Shown in pieces: positions 50,256-59,450 of a stretch of DNA of 64,000 bases; within the stretch, counting starts at the first letter, position 1; each line of letters begins with the position of its first letter. Source of the DNA: Hyphomicrobium sp. CS1BSMeth3 (lineage in GTDB: Bacteria > Pseudomonadota > Alphaproteobacteria > Rhizobiales > Hyphomicrobiaceae); contig NZ_FPEI01000006.1 of the NCBI RefSeq assembly GCF_900117415.1, positions 310,001-374,000 of the forward strand, written 5' to 3'. The notes beneath the pieces are model-generated. The model ran no database searches. It was given only the letters and a program-made list of their open reading frames with translations, and was not told the origin of the DNA. The position numbers and the translations under genes were made by a program.

Positions 50256-51367
50256 GGGCTACTCTCCGAGGCGTTTGAGTTTCTTTCAGCAGGAATGAGC
50301 CAGAGAGCGGTGGCCGGCAGCTCCAGGGTGATGGTGTGGCCTGGGATGATGGCCGCTGCTTCGGGGGCGGTGGAGGAGATGCTCGTTTGAATGCGGACAT
50401 CCGCCGGACCGCGAAACTCGACGAGCATGTCCGCGCCGCGGAAAGTTGCGGATTCGACAGTCGCGCGCAGCGTGTTGGCGCCGTCGCCGCTGGCTACCGC
50501 GACTCTCACGCTTTCCGGACGGATGATGGCGTGCACTTTGTCGCCCGATCGCACAGTCGGACCTGATGCGACGAACATGCCGGCGGGCGTCTCGATACGA
50601 GCGCCACCGTCCTCGATGGTTCGTACTGTCCCGTCGAGGATCGAAATGTCGCCGACGAACTCGGCGACGTAGCGATTGGCGGGACGGTGGTAGATCTCGG
50701 CCGGCGTACCGCGCTGCGCAACGCGACCTTTCTCCATGACGACCACGCGATCGGACAGCCCGAGCGCTTCGTGCTGGTCGTGCGTTACATAGACGAACGT
50801 GATGGCCGCAGATCGCTGCAGTGACTTGAGCTCCGCCTGCATGCGCTGCCGGAGTTTCAGATCGAGAGCCGCAAGCGGCTCGTCGAGCAACAGCACGCGG
50901 GGCTTAGTGACGAGTGCTCGTGCGAGAGCAACACGTTGCTGTTGGCCGCCGCTCAGCTCGGACGGATAGGATTTGGCTTTCTCACTCAGACCGACCACAT
51001 CGAGCTGCGCCGCCACCTTGGCCTTGATCTCGGCGTCAGGTATCCGGCGTCGCTGCAACCCGTAAGCAACGTTCTTCTCCACCGTCATATGGGGGAATAG
51101 CGCGTAGCTCTGAAAGACCATTCGGGTGGGTCGATCTATCGGCGAGAAGGACTCGACTGGAGTGCCCGCAATGCGGATTGATCCGCTATTTGGTGTCTCG
51201 AGGCCGCCGATCATGCGCAGCAGGGTAGTTTTTCCGCAGCCGGAGGGGCCGAGCAGCGTGACGAAATGCCCCTCGCCAAGAGCGAGGGACACATTGTCGA
51301 TCGCCGTGTGGGCGCCGAAGGATTTCCTCACGCGGTCGATCTCGATAAGGCTATGCTCGGCCGTCAT
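50252..51367 (-). CDS. polyamine-type ABC importer ATPase (PotA-like)
   Basis: 371 residues. Walker A GPSGCGKTT, Q-loop FQSYALFPHMTV, signature LSGGQQQRVALARALV, Walker B VLLLDEPLAALD and a C-terminal TOBE domain (about 280-365). Starts at 51367, 51376 (ATG) or a TTG at 51406 overlapping the upstream stop are all possible. It is placed between the binding protein and DUF1028. Confidence 0.9.
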   Translation of the reverse strand: MTAEHSLIEIDRVRKSFGAHTAIDNVSLALGEGHFVTLLGPSGCGKTTLLRMIGGLETPNSGSIRIAGTPVESFSPIDRPTRMVFQSYALFPHMTVEKNVAYGLQRRRIPDAEIKAKVAAQLDVVGLSEKAKSYPSELSGGQQQRVALARALVTKPRVLLLDEPLAALDLKLRQRMQAELKSLQRSAAITFVYVTHDQHEALGLSDRVVVMEKGRVAQRGTPAEIYHRPANRYVAEFVGDISILDGTVRTIEDGGARIETPAGMFVASGPTVRSGDKVHAIIRPESVRVAVASGDGANTLRATVESATFRGADMLVEFRGPADVRIQTSISSTAPEAAAIIPGHTITLELPATALWLIPAERNSNASESSP

Positions 51368-51402
51368 CGTTCCCATCGGCTCGATCTTGCCCGCTAAGAT
51401 GG

Positions 51403-52485
51403 TCAAGCAGCTTTGACCTCGGTCCAGATCTCGGTCCAGCGCGGCTTGTTCTTTGGCAGCTGCTTGAACTGGAGATTGGCCATCCGCTCAGGCTGAATGC
51501 CGAGTTCCTTGATGAGATCCGCGGGCAGGCGCTCGAGCGCCTTCGACGAGGTGCTCGCGTAGCGCGTCGCGCGGGCCAGCACCTCACCATACTCCGGGCT
51601 GATGGTGAAGTTGGCGTAGCTCTCCACGTGAGCGCGATTCTTGCCGCCCTTGACCGCGGCGATGCCCTCGGACCAGCCGAGCGCCCCCTCCTTTGGCCAG
51701 ATCCACCGGATATCCATGCCATTGTTCCGCAGCGGCGCCACGACCGATAGCGTTGCCCAGGCGATCGCCACTTCCTTGTTCGCGAACATCGTGCGCAGAT
51801 CGGCAATGTTCCGCCAGTAGGTGCGGTTCATCGCCTTCTGCATGATCATGACCTTCTTGACTTCTTGCAGGGCTTTCTCGTCGAGATCGAAGGGGTTCTT
51901 GATGCCGAGATAGAGAGCACCCACGGCGATGGCATCTTCGGAATCGTCGCGCATGGCAACGCGCCCCTTGAACTTCCCTTCGAACAGCAGCTTCAGGCTG
52001 TCGACATCACCTGTCTCCGCGAAATTGTAGGCCACGGCGTTGGCACCCCACACGAACGGGACGCCATAGAATTTGCCGCCCGGTGACCAGTCCGGAATGG
52101 TCGTGAAGGCCTTGGTGACCTGCGCGAGATTGGGTATCTTGGCTGGGTCGAGCGGCTCGATAAGGTCGGCGTCGGCAGCCACCTTCACGTAGGTGTGGAG
52201 CGGTACGATCATGTCATAGAGACGCGTGCCGCCACCACGAAGCTTGGCGATCATCTCGTCGGCGCCTGAATAGATGGTGGTCTTGACGTCGAGACCTTGC
52301 TCCTTGCCCGCGGCGACGATCTTCTCGTTCGCGAACGTCGGGTAGGTGAAGAGATTGAGTTGCGGCGTCTGGGCGAAGGTGGGCCGTGGAACGATCGGCA
52401 TTGCGCCGGAGGCGGCGAGCAAAGCGAGCAACCTCCGGCGGGATATGCCAGCGGGGGCGAGAACGCGAATTTCCCGACGTGTCAT
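51403..52485 (-). CDS. polyamine-type ABC substrate-binding protein (PotD-like)
   Basis: 360 residues with a Tat signal (SRRRLLALLAASGAMP) ending near TFAQT. PQLNLFTYPTFANEKIV, DEMIAKLRGGGTRLYDMIVP and PDWSPGGKFYGVPFVWGANAVAYN are typical of the spermidine/putrescine group. ATG 52485 follows AGAGAGG. The ligand may not be a polyamine; the adjacent DUF1028 and glutamate cyclase-like genes point to an amino-acid derivative. Confidence 0.9.
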   Translation of the reverse strand: MTRREIRVLAPAGISRRRLLALLAASGAMPIVPRPTFAQTPQLNLFTYPTFANEKIVAAGKEQGLDVKTTIYSGADEMIAKLRGGGTRLYDMIVPLHTYVKVAADADLIEPLDPAKIPNLAQVTKAFTTIPDWSPGGKFYGVPFVWGANAVAYNFAETGDVDSLKLLFEGKFKGRVAMRDDSEDAIAVGALYLGIKNPFDLDEKALQEVKKVMIMQKAMNRTYWRNIADLRTMFANKEVAIAWATLSVVAPLRNNGMDIRWIWPKEGALGWSEGIAAVKGGKNRAHVESYANFTISPEYGEVLARATRYASTSSKALERLPADLIKELGIQPERMANLQFKQLPKNKPRWTEIWTEVKAA

Positions 52486-52501
52486 TTCCTTACCTCTCTG
52501 G

Positions 52502-53506
52502 TCAAAATGGACGTTTGTAGCCCTTGATCTGCGCGTTTCGAACAATGCCGGCGAGCATCGTCACGACGGCCTGCTGCATGGCGAGCGGCGTGCCGTCGAC
52601 AGCGAGGATGTGGCGGCCGGTGCTGCCGTCCACCGCGTGCGTTGCAACGCACGCCTCGATCATGCGCCGCTCGGTCTCGACGTCATGGAGCAGGTCCGTG
52701 CGACCGAACAGGATCGACAACGCCGCGATGACGCCGTAGGCGCCCCAGTTCGAGACGTTGGCCGGGAACAGCACGTCAGTTGCGACGCGGGTCGCCAGAC
52801 GTTCGCCGCCGGGCTTCCATTTCTTGACGGCACCCTCGATCCGTCCGAAGCCGATCTCGTTTCCGTTGTCGCCGATCCCGATGGAGGGAATGCCTCGGGC
52901 CGCCGCCAAGTCGAAGATGTGCTCGGCGCGCGCACGCGATGCCGCAGCAGGCGTGCCTGAGGACATGTGCGCGATACCCTCGGCGTTCGGGCCGATTTTT
53001 TCAGTGGCGATCACCAAGGTGGGCGAGAAGCTCTCGAAGTAGGCCTCCGCCTGTGTCACGGCGCTGCTGTCGGCGGCGAGCGGCAGAACAGTGGTCGTGA
53101 AGGCGGTTTTCGAAGCGTAGTCAGGATTGCGGAGACCTAGGCCCGCCGCCAGAGCCGTTGCGGACAAGTTCTCGACGAACTCTGCCTCCGTAAGAAGTAT
53201 GGGCGTGGCGCCGGTTGCTGCATGGATGCCGAGAGCGAGCACGGCGGCGCCCGGTGGTCCGTCGGTCTCGCCGGCTGGCATGTAGAGCGGGTCGCCGGCG
53301 CCGGTCGCGATGAAGATCGTCTTGCCGGCCTTGGCGTGCGCGGCAATAAGCTGGGCCGCTTGCAAACTCAGCGGCAGGCCACCCTGGGCATCGAGCGCCG
53401 CGCCGTAGAGGTTCTCGATCACGCCTCGCGACGAGACCGAGATCCGCGCTTCTACGGTCACCAGCCGGTCGATCGCACGACAGGCCGTCACGATATCCTG
53501 GTCCAT
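52502..53506 (-). CDS. glutamate cyclase-like domain protein (DUF4392)
   Basis: 334 residues. The IFIATGAGDPLYMPAGETDGPPG, ATEKIGPNAEGIAHMSSG, IPSIGIGDNGNEIGFG and NWGAYGV blocks match the D-glutamate cyclase (DGLUCY C-terminal) family, which turns D-glutamate into 5-oxoproline. Activity on glutamate is inferred from the family only. It is the first gene of the transporter operon, 16 bp upstream of the binding-protein start, and divergent from a LysR gene that probably controls the whole operon. Confidence 0.82.
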   Translation of the reverse strand: MDQDIVTACRAIDRLVTVEARISVSSRGVIENLYGAALDAQGGLPLSLQAAQLIAAHAKAGKTIFIATGAGDPLYMPAGETDGPPGAAVLALGIHAATGATPILLTEAEFVENLSATALAAGLGLRNPDYASKTAFTTTVLPLAADSSAVTQAEAYFESFSPTLVIATEKIGPNAEGIAHMSSGTPAAASRARAEHIFDLAAARGIPSIGIGDNGNEIGFGRIEGAVKKWKPGGERLATRVATDVLFPANVSNWGAYGVIAALSILFGRTDLLHDVETERRMIEACVATHAVDGSTGRHILAVDGTPLAMQQAVVTMLAGIVRNAQIKGYKRPF

Positions 53507-53647
53507 TCAATAGCCCTGCATCGAGCGCGATTTTGTCACCACCGCCTGCAATTAGGCAGATGCCAAAGCGATCACACAAGAAGAGAAAATCGCTTGCAGC
53601 GATGCCGAAGTGGCATCACACTGCCCGTCTGCATCGGAAACAGGCAG

Positions 53648-54550
53648 ATGCTGCACAATTCACTTCGCTACATCCTGGCGGTCGCGCAGGCCGGATCCAT
53701 TCGCGTGGCTGCCAACATGCTCAACGTCGCGCAATCGGCCATCAGTCGGCAGATCATCAATGTGGAGGCGGATCTCGGCGTGAGCCTCTTCGAGCGTCAT
53801 GCCCGCGGCGTGTCGTTGACGCCGGCCGGCGAGGTGTTTCTCCGCTTCGCGAGAGACACGCGGGGGCTTTCGGAGCGTGTGCGTTCCGAGATCGATGCAC
53901 TGAGCGGCTTTCGCCGCGGCGTGGTGCGGATCTGGGCGATCGACTCCGTCTCGCAGGATGTGCTGCCGCGCGCCATCATCCATTTCACGGCCGAAAATCC
54001 AGGCATCCGCTTCGAGGTTACCGTGGCCTCGACGGAAGAGGTGGTTGCTGCCGTCGAGGACGTGCGCGCGGATATCGGCATTGCATTTCAGCCGCAGCTT
54101 CCAGCCGCTGTGCGCGCTTCCCTGCGCTTGCGCTTCCCGGTGCACGCCCTGATGTCCGTGGATCACCCCTTAGCCAAGGCCGATAGCCTCTCGCTCACCG
54201 AAGCCTTGGAGTATCCCATTGCGCTGACGCCGGCCGGCTCAGGCAGCCGCATTCTCCTTGAGGCGACCGCACTGGCTGCTGGCGTGGGGCTCATGCCGAA
54301 GTTCGAGAGCAATTCTATCCAGATGCTTTCGAACTTTGCGCAAAGCACGTCGGGTATCACTTTTCTCTCGCGATTATGCGCAGCATCCGGTTTGAAATCA
54401 GGGCAACTCGCGGCCGTCCGCCTGCGTGACCGTCTGATGAGCGTGGCGCGTATAGAGATGCTGTTGCTTAGGGACCGGGCGTTACCTGCGGCAGCCGCGC
54501 AATTCCACGAGCATATGGCGCGCGCCTTGCGGTATGCATCCAAGCAATGA
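53648..54550 (+). CDS. LysR-family regulator
   Basis: 300 residues. N-terminal helix-turn-helix RVAANMLNVAQSAISRQIINVEADLGVSLFERHARGVSLTPAGE and a C-terminal effector domain. The ATG at 53648 gives the normal LysR length; a longer in-frame extension upstream would overlap the divergent gene. It is divergent from the glutamate cyclase/Pot operon with 141 bp between them. Confidence 0.9.
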   Translation: MLHNSLRYILAVAQAGSIRVAANMLNVAQSAISRQIINVEADLGVSLFERHARGVSLTPAGEVFLRFARDTRGLSERVRSEIDALSGFRRGVVRIWAIDSVSQDVLPRAIIHFTAENPGIRFEVTVASTEEVVAAVEDVRADIGIAFQPQLPAAVRASLRLRFPVHALMSVDHPLAKADSLSLTEALEYPIALTPAGSGSRILLEATALAAGVGLMPKFESNSIQMLSNFAQSTSGITFLSRLCAASGLKSGQLAAVRLRDRLMSVARIEMLLLRDRALPAAAAQFHEHMARALRYASKQ

Positions 54551-55101
54551 CGGTCTGCTGATTGCTTCGGCAGGTCATTTCGGAGCGGACAAAGTTGCCG
54601 GCGAGGGTGCGTTGGGTTGCGCACTAATTGCTGCTTTCATGTGCTCCGGTCGCCCGACATGTCGCTCTAGCCCGTCGATGGGCGACGACGGATTTAGAGT
54701 GTAAAGCGGACGCAACTTGATCAGCACACTCGTCGAAAAGTGAGCGGTCATCAAGTCTGCTTTCTCCGCTAGCGCGTAGACGCATTATCCCAATTGCAGA
54801 CATCCAGCCAGCTCGCTTCGACGATCCCGGGTTGCAGAAAGGATGTCTGCTATGCAAGGTATCGCGAGGGCGCCGCATAGGTGGCCAATCGACAGAGTTC
54901 TGGTGTCGAGCGTGAATGGGCGGACGATCATGTCTTCCGGGTCGCGCGGATAATCCGCTAGGCTGACATACGCGAGATGGCCAGCTTCCGCGCCGCAGCG
55001 GTTGGTCCTTGCGCGCTCACTAAAGCGCTCGCATCTCGCCACGACGCATCCACGGCCGGGCGCCGGGGTGGCGGAGATAGCCCTTTCACGGATGACGTGT
55101 C
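54551..55101. other. 551-bp intergenic region, no gene recognised
   Basis: Contains short open frames without domains. GTCTGCTTTC-like words (near 54.75 and 54.84 kb) recur in the other scar-bearing gaps. The last 100 bp should hold the promoter of the second LysR gene. Confidence 0.5.
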
Positions 55102-56106
55102 ATGAATTTTCGGCAACTCGAGGCGTTCATCGCCATTGTTCAGCTTGGAAGCTTTGCGGCGGCCGCAACGCGCCTCAACGCGACTCAGTCAGCGATCTCT
55201 GCCCGGGTTCAAGAACTGGAAAGCAGCCTCGGTATCGAACTCTTCGATCGGCGCCACAGGCGTGTGCGGCTAACGCCTAAGGGACGCGAGCTCTTGGAGT
55301 ATGCGGAGCGCGCGATGGACCTGGCGAGCGAGATTAAGCATCGCGTGGGGGCGCCGGAGATTTTTTCTGGGGTTGTCCGGGTTGGGGTCGCCGAGTTGAT
55401 TGCTCTCACTTGGCTGCCTCAGTTCGTTGCTTTGGTGAGTGAGCGCTACCCGCTTATTTCGCTCGATTGTCATGTGTCGCTCACCAGGAACGTAGCGGCG
55501 CGTCTTAAAGCCGGCGAGATAGATGTCGCTTTGATACCAGACGCAGTCGGGCTGGACAGCGGATACGAGCGGCAAGGAATCGGGGCCAACCGTCTCGTTT
55601 GGATGGCCAGTCCACGCCTCGGCTTGCATGGGCGAACGCTCGCCCAAGAGGAGTTGGTTGAAAATCGCTTGATATTGATGGGCCCGGGATCACTCTACCA
55701 CGACGTAGGCTTGGCTAATTCGTCGCGAAGTGCGATCGCCCGGCCTATGCCCATCATCTGTGATAGTATGAACACTGTGGCTTACCTTACCAAGGCGGGT
55801 CTCGGGATAAGCCTGCTATCACCTGAGTGTTACGCATACGAAATTGCATCGGACCAGCTTGTTCTCCTTTCAACGTCCCACGTCCCGCGTCTCCTGGAAT
55901 TCGTCGCCGCTTACCCGAGAGGGCGTCAGAACGCCGCCTATCGCGCTATTGCTGAGATGGCTCGGGAGGCCAGCACGTTCCCGCGAGAGCAGGAGCACGA
56001 AGGGAATGTCGGCAAGAATGCTGCGGGTGCCGCGACGCCCATGAAGCCGGCCAAGACAAGGCGGCAAAGTCCCATCAAAATAATCGATGACATCCCAACA
56101 AAATAA
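55102..56106 (+). CDS. LysR-family regulator
   Basis: 334 residues. MNFRQLEAFIAIVQLGSFAAAATRLNATQSAISARVQELESSLGIELFDRR is the winged helix, followed by the effector domain (VVRVGVAELIALTWLP, MNTVAYLTKAGLGISLLSP). A Lys/Pro-rich, low-complexity tail of about 40 residues extends beyond the usual family length. It is upstream of, and in the same direction as, an LLM/CoA-transferase/TRAP cluster that it may activate. Confidence 0.9.
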   Translation: MNFRQLEAFIAIVQLGSFAAAATRLNATQSAISARVQELESSLGIELFDRRHRRVRLTPKGRELLEYAERAMDLASEIKHRVGAPEIFSGVVRVGVAELIALTWLPQFVALVSERYPLISLDCHVSLTRNVAARLKAGEIDVALIPDAVGLDSGYERQGIGANRLVWMASPRLGLHGRTLAQEELVENRLILMGPGSLYHDVGLANSSRSAIARPMPIICDSMNTVAYLTKAGLGISLLSPECYAYEIASDQLVLLSTSHVPRLLEFVAAYPRGRQNAAYRAIAEMAREASTFPREQEHEGNVGKNAAGAATPMKPAKTRRQSPIKIIDDIPTK

Positions 56107-56168
56107 GTCGCTTATTCCCGCACCAGCTCACGGATAGCATCCTCCCTCAGGTCGGGAGGAAATATACA

Positions 56169-57338
56169 ATGAACACCGTGGCCGGTGAGAATGCGCCGCT
56201 TCAGCGCGCGCTTCAGCAGCCCTTGATGCTGGGGCTGTTCCTGCCTCTTCAGTCAGGCGCATGGAGTCCGTCGACGGCCCCGCGCGGGACGTCTTGGTCC
56301 TTCGACTACAATAAGCGCTGCGCCGTGCGCGCCGAGGAGTTGGGTTTCGATCTCGTGTTCGGCCTCGCCCAGTGGCTTGGAAAGGGCGGTTACGGCGGGG
56401 GGATGAAATTCCGCGAGATGTCGACTGATCCGCTCATCGTCACGGCGGGTCTTGCGGCCGCCACGAAGCGTGTCCTGCTGATTTCGACCGTACATGTGCT
56501 CTATGGCTGGCACCCCCTGCACCTAGCGAAGTTTGGCGCGACGATCGACGAGATGAGCGGCGGGCGCTGGGGCCTGAATGTCGTCACGGGGTACAAACCG
56601 AGCGAGTTCGAGATGTTCGCGCTCGCGCCGATCGAGCATGATCACCGCTATGTCATGGCGGACGAGTTCGTCACGCTTTTGAAGCGTCTCTGGGAGGACG
56701 GCGAGAACGTCACCTTCGACGGCCGATTTTGGAAGACGAAGGAAGCCTTCGTGGCGCCGAAACCGAAGCATGGCCGCTGCATACTGGTGAACGCGGCCTC
56801 GTCCGGCGCCGGCCTTGCCTATGCCGTCAAGCACTCGGATCTGATCTTCGTGACGAGCCCCGCCGGCGCCGATCTCGACAAGGCCTGCGCGTCGCTTCCC
56901 GCGCACAACGCACGTATCAAGCAGTCCGCGCGCGAGCAAGGGCGCGAGGTGCGGACTATCATCAACCCGCATGTGATTTGCCGCGAGACCGAGGCCGAGG
57001 CGAGGGCTCATCTCCAGAGCATCATCAAGCATGAAGACAAGGTTGCCGCCGAGAATTTCTTCAAGATGATGATCGGCGGGGATCAAGCTTCATGGAAGAA
57101 TTCCCAGCGCGAGCAGTGGGTGGTTGGCGGAAATGTTCATATCGTCGGCAGCCCCGAGCAGGTGGTCGACGGCTTCAGGCGCTTGAAGGAAGCCGGCTGC
57201 GACGGCATCCAGGTTAACTTCTTCGACTTCCTTCCTGACCTCGAGTTCTTCGGCAAGCGTGTCCTGCCCCTCATGGAGCAGGCCGGACTGAGGTTGCCGG
57301 TTTCTGCTGCTCTGTCCCCAACGGAGGCCTCAGCGTGA
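56169..57338 (+). CDS. LLM flavin-dependent oxidoreductase (SfnG/RutA-like)
   Basis: 389 residues. TIM-barrel luciferase-like fold: GLFLPLQSGAWS, AEELGFDLVFGLAQWLGKGGYG, TVHVLYGWHPLHLAKFGATIDEMSGGRWGLNVVTGYKPSEFEMF. This pattern is close to the SfnG/SsuD/RutA group of FMNH2-dependent monooxygenases, which attack sulfones, sulfonates or pyrimidine rings. RBS GGGAGGA. It is first in a probable operon with a CoA-transferase and an enoyl-CoA hydratase. No flavin reductase lies nearby. Confidence 0.87.
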   Translation: MNTVAGENAPLQRALQQPLMLGLFLPLQSGAWSPSTAPRGTSWSFDYNKRCAVRAEELGFDLVFGLAQWLGKGGYGGGMKFREMSTDPLIVTAGLAAATKRVLLISTVHVLYGWHPLHLAKFGATIDEMSGGRWGLNVVTGYKPSEFEMFALAPIEHDHRYVMADEFVTLLKRLWEDGENVTFDGRFWKTKEAFVAPKPKHGRCILVNAASSGAGLAYAVKHSDLIFVTSPAGADLDKACASLPAHNARIKQSAREQGREVRTIINPHVICRETEAEARAHLQSIIKHEDKVAAENFFKMMIGGDQASWKNSQREQWVVGGNVHIVGSPEQVVDGFRRLKEAGCDGIQVNFFDFLPDLEFFGKRVLPLMEQAGLRLPVSAALSPTEASA

Positions 57339-57423
57339 TCCGCTCTGTCCCTCCGCCAGTCGAGCGCCCGCCCCCCACGCACGACCGTCCGATGAGATGC
57401 CGCTTGTGCACGAAGGACGTACG

Positions 57424-58617
57424 ATGACGGAGGCAGGGATGGCTGGCGAAGCTAGCAAGCAAGCGCAAAAGCCGCTTGCAGGTGTGCGGGTTCTTGAGTT
57501 CGGGCAGTTTGCAGCCGGCCCATACGCAACCCTTCTCCTCGGCGACTGGGGTGCCGACGTTGTCAAGGTCGAGCCACCGGGAGGGGAATCTCTGCGCGGG
57601 TGGCCCCCGATGGTCTCTGGCCCCGACGGGCAGTACAGCTTGAACTTCGCGTCGGTGAACAGGAACAAGCGCAGCATCGTACTCGATCTCAAGGACGAGA
57701 AATCGCAAGATACGGCATGGCGCTTGATCGAGAACGCGGACATCCTCCTTGAGAACTACAGGCCCGGCGTGATGCGGCGCCTCGGTTTCGGGTATGAGGA
57801 AGCGAGCAAGCGCAATCCCAGATTGGTCTACTGTTCAGTGTCCGGCTACGGCCAGACCGGCCCCTATGCGCAACGCGGCGCATTCGACGTCGCCGTGCAG
57901 GGCATGAGCGGGATGATGAGCGTGACCGGCGAGCGAGAAGGGCCACCGGCCAAATGCGGGGTGCCGGTCGCCGATTTCGGCACGGCGACGATGGCGGCTC
58001 TCGCCTGCGTGGTCGCGCTTCGATCCGCCGAGCAAACCGGCACCGGGAGCCGCCTCGACGTATCCATGCTGTCGTGCATGCTCTCGATGGCGGCACTGCA
58101 GACGAGCGAGTACTGGGGGACGGACATGGCGCCTGCCCGACTGGGCTCGGCCCATCCTCGCAATGCTCCCTACCAGGCCTTCCAAGGCAGCGACGGCAAG
58201 TGGCTCATCATCGCGGCAGGTAACGAGAAGCTGTGGCGGAGCGTTTGCGATATCGCAGGTACGCCAGAGCTGCTGGATGATCCACGATTCTCCACCTTGG
58301 CCGCGCGTGCGAAGAACCAAGTCGCGCTCGCAGATACGCTCTCACCCGTGCTCGCGACGAAGACCGCCGACGAGTGGCTGAAACTACTGGACGCCGTCGG
58401 CGTGCCGGTCGCGCCTATTCTTGATTACGCCGAGGCCCTCGCCGATCCTCACGTGCTCGCGAGCGGGCTGATCGGCTCGATGAACCTCCCGAACGGGGCG
58501 AGCACGCCGACCGTCGGTAATGCGGTACGAATGACGGGCTACCACTTCTCGGTTTTCCAACGGCCACCCGGAGTGGGCGAGCATTCCGAGCAAGTCCTCA
58601 CCGAGTGGACGCCGTGA
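57424..58617 (+). CDS. CoA-transferase family III (CaiB/BaiF)
   Basis: 397 residues. LAGVRVLEFGQFAAGPYATLLLGDWGADVVKVEPPGG, the catalytic Asp in GAFDVAVQGMSG, and RPGVMRRLGFGYE are hallmarks of class III CoA-transferases, which move CoA between carboxylates through an aspartyl-CoA anhydride. ATG 57424 has AAGGACG upstream. The stop overlaps the start region of the enoyl-CoA hydratase gene, so the pair should act in sequence. Confidence 0.92.
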   Translation: MTEAGMAGEASKQAQKPLAGVRVLEFGQFAAGPYATLLLGDWGADVVKVEPPGGESLRGWPPMVSGPDGQYSLNFASVNRNKRSIVLDLKDEKSQDTAWRLIENADILLENYRPGVMRRLGFGYEEASKRNPRLVYCSVSGYGQTGPYAQRGAFDVAVQGMSGMMSVTGEREGPPAKCGVPVADFGTATMAALACVVALRSAEQTGTGSRLDVSMLSCMLSMAALQTSEYWGTDMAPARLGSAHPRNAPYQAFQGSDGKWLIIAAGNEKLWRSVCDIAGTPELLDDPRFSTLAARAKNQVALADTLSPVLATKTADEWLKLLDAVGVPVAPILDYAEALADPHVLASGLIGSMNLPNGASTPTVGNAVRMTGYHFSVFQRPPGVGEHSEQVLTEWTP

Positions 58618-59354
58618 TCTGGATGCGCGCTCTGACGGGTCCCCTCGACGGCACCGGCGACATGGTGGTGCGCACGACACTAAGTCTCTCGGCGTGCGAA
58701 ATTCGCCTCAGCCGGCCGGATCGCGCAAATGCGCTGAGCCCCACGCTGGTGGAGACGCTGATGCGCGCCGTGACCCGCGCGTATTCGGACGGTACGCGTC
58801 TTCTGGTTCTCCGCGGCGAAGGCCGGAATTTCTGCGCTGGCTTTGATCAGAGCGACGCGGCGACCATCGACCATCTCGAGATCTCCGCGCGCACAATGCA
58901 GATCGAGGCGCTTCTGCAGCTTCTTTGGCAGGCTCCCTTCGTGACAGTCGCCCGGGTGCATGGTGCAGCGTTCGGTGCCGGCGCGGATCTGGTGGCGGCC
59001 TGCGATTACCGGCTCGGTACGGATGGCATCCGGATGGCTTTTCCGGGCTTTCGGAAGTTTGGCGTCACCTTGGGCACGCGCCGCCTTGCTACGCTCATCG
59101 GTAGCGATCGGGCGTTCGATCTGGTTCTTCGCGGTCGCACCGTTGACGCGGAGGAGGCCATCTCAATGCGCCTGCTCACCCACCGCCTAAACGATGAAGG
59201 TGCTACCGCCTTCATCCGACAGCTCGCATCGGAAATCGAAGAGCTTGGAACGCGGCCATTTGCTGCCCTGCGGGAAGCCACGCGAGGGGAGGGGGCTGCG
59301 GCCGGCGACCTCAGCCGTGTTGTTCGCTCGATTGGGGAGGTGAACTCGCCCTAG
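58614..59354 (+). CDS. enoyl-CoA hydratase/isomerase family protein
   Basis: About 246 residues. Crotonase fold with oxyanion-hole regions GRNFCAGFD and HGAAFGAGADLVAACDYR. The Glu normally found in the (E/P)xxxG(L/I)xP segment is not evident (FPGFRKFGVTLGTRRL), so it may not be a hydratase; other crotonase reactions are possible. The start is uncertain: GTG 58614 overlaps the upstream stop as GTGA, with ATG 58623 and 58662 as alternatives. Confidence 0.8.
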   Translation: MIWMRALTGPLDGTGDMVVRTTLSLSACEIRLSRPDRANALSPTLVETLMRAVTRAYSDGTRLLVLRGEGRNFCAGFDQSDAATIDHLEISARTMQIEALLQLLWQAPFVTVARVHGAAFGAGADLVAACDYRLGTDGIRMAFPGFRKFGVTLGTRRLATLIGSDRAFDLVLRGRTVDAEEAISMRLLTHRLNDEGATAFIRQLASEIEELGTRPFAALREATRGEGAAAGDLSRVVRSIGEVNSP

Positions 59355-59450
59355 TTCGAGCTTGGGCAATATTCGTCGAACCGGCGCCTCGAAGTAGTGC
59401 CTGTGCTGAAGCAATCATAGAAACCATAGAACATGGGGAAGGAAACAACG

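Noticed and set aside
53222-53647. 142-residue N-terminal extension of the first LysR protein
   Set aside because: Overlaps the divergent glutamate cyclase-like gene; ATG 53648 gives the standard LysR N-terminus.
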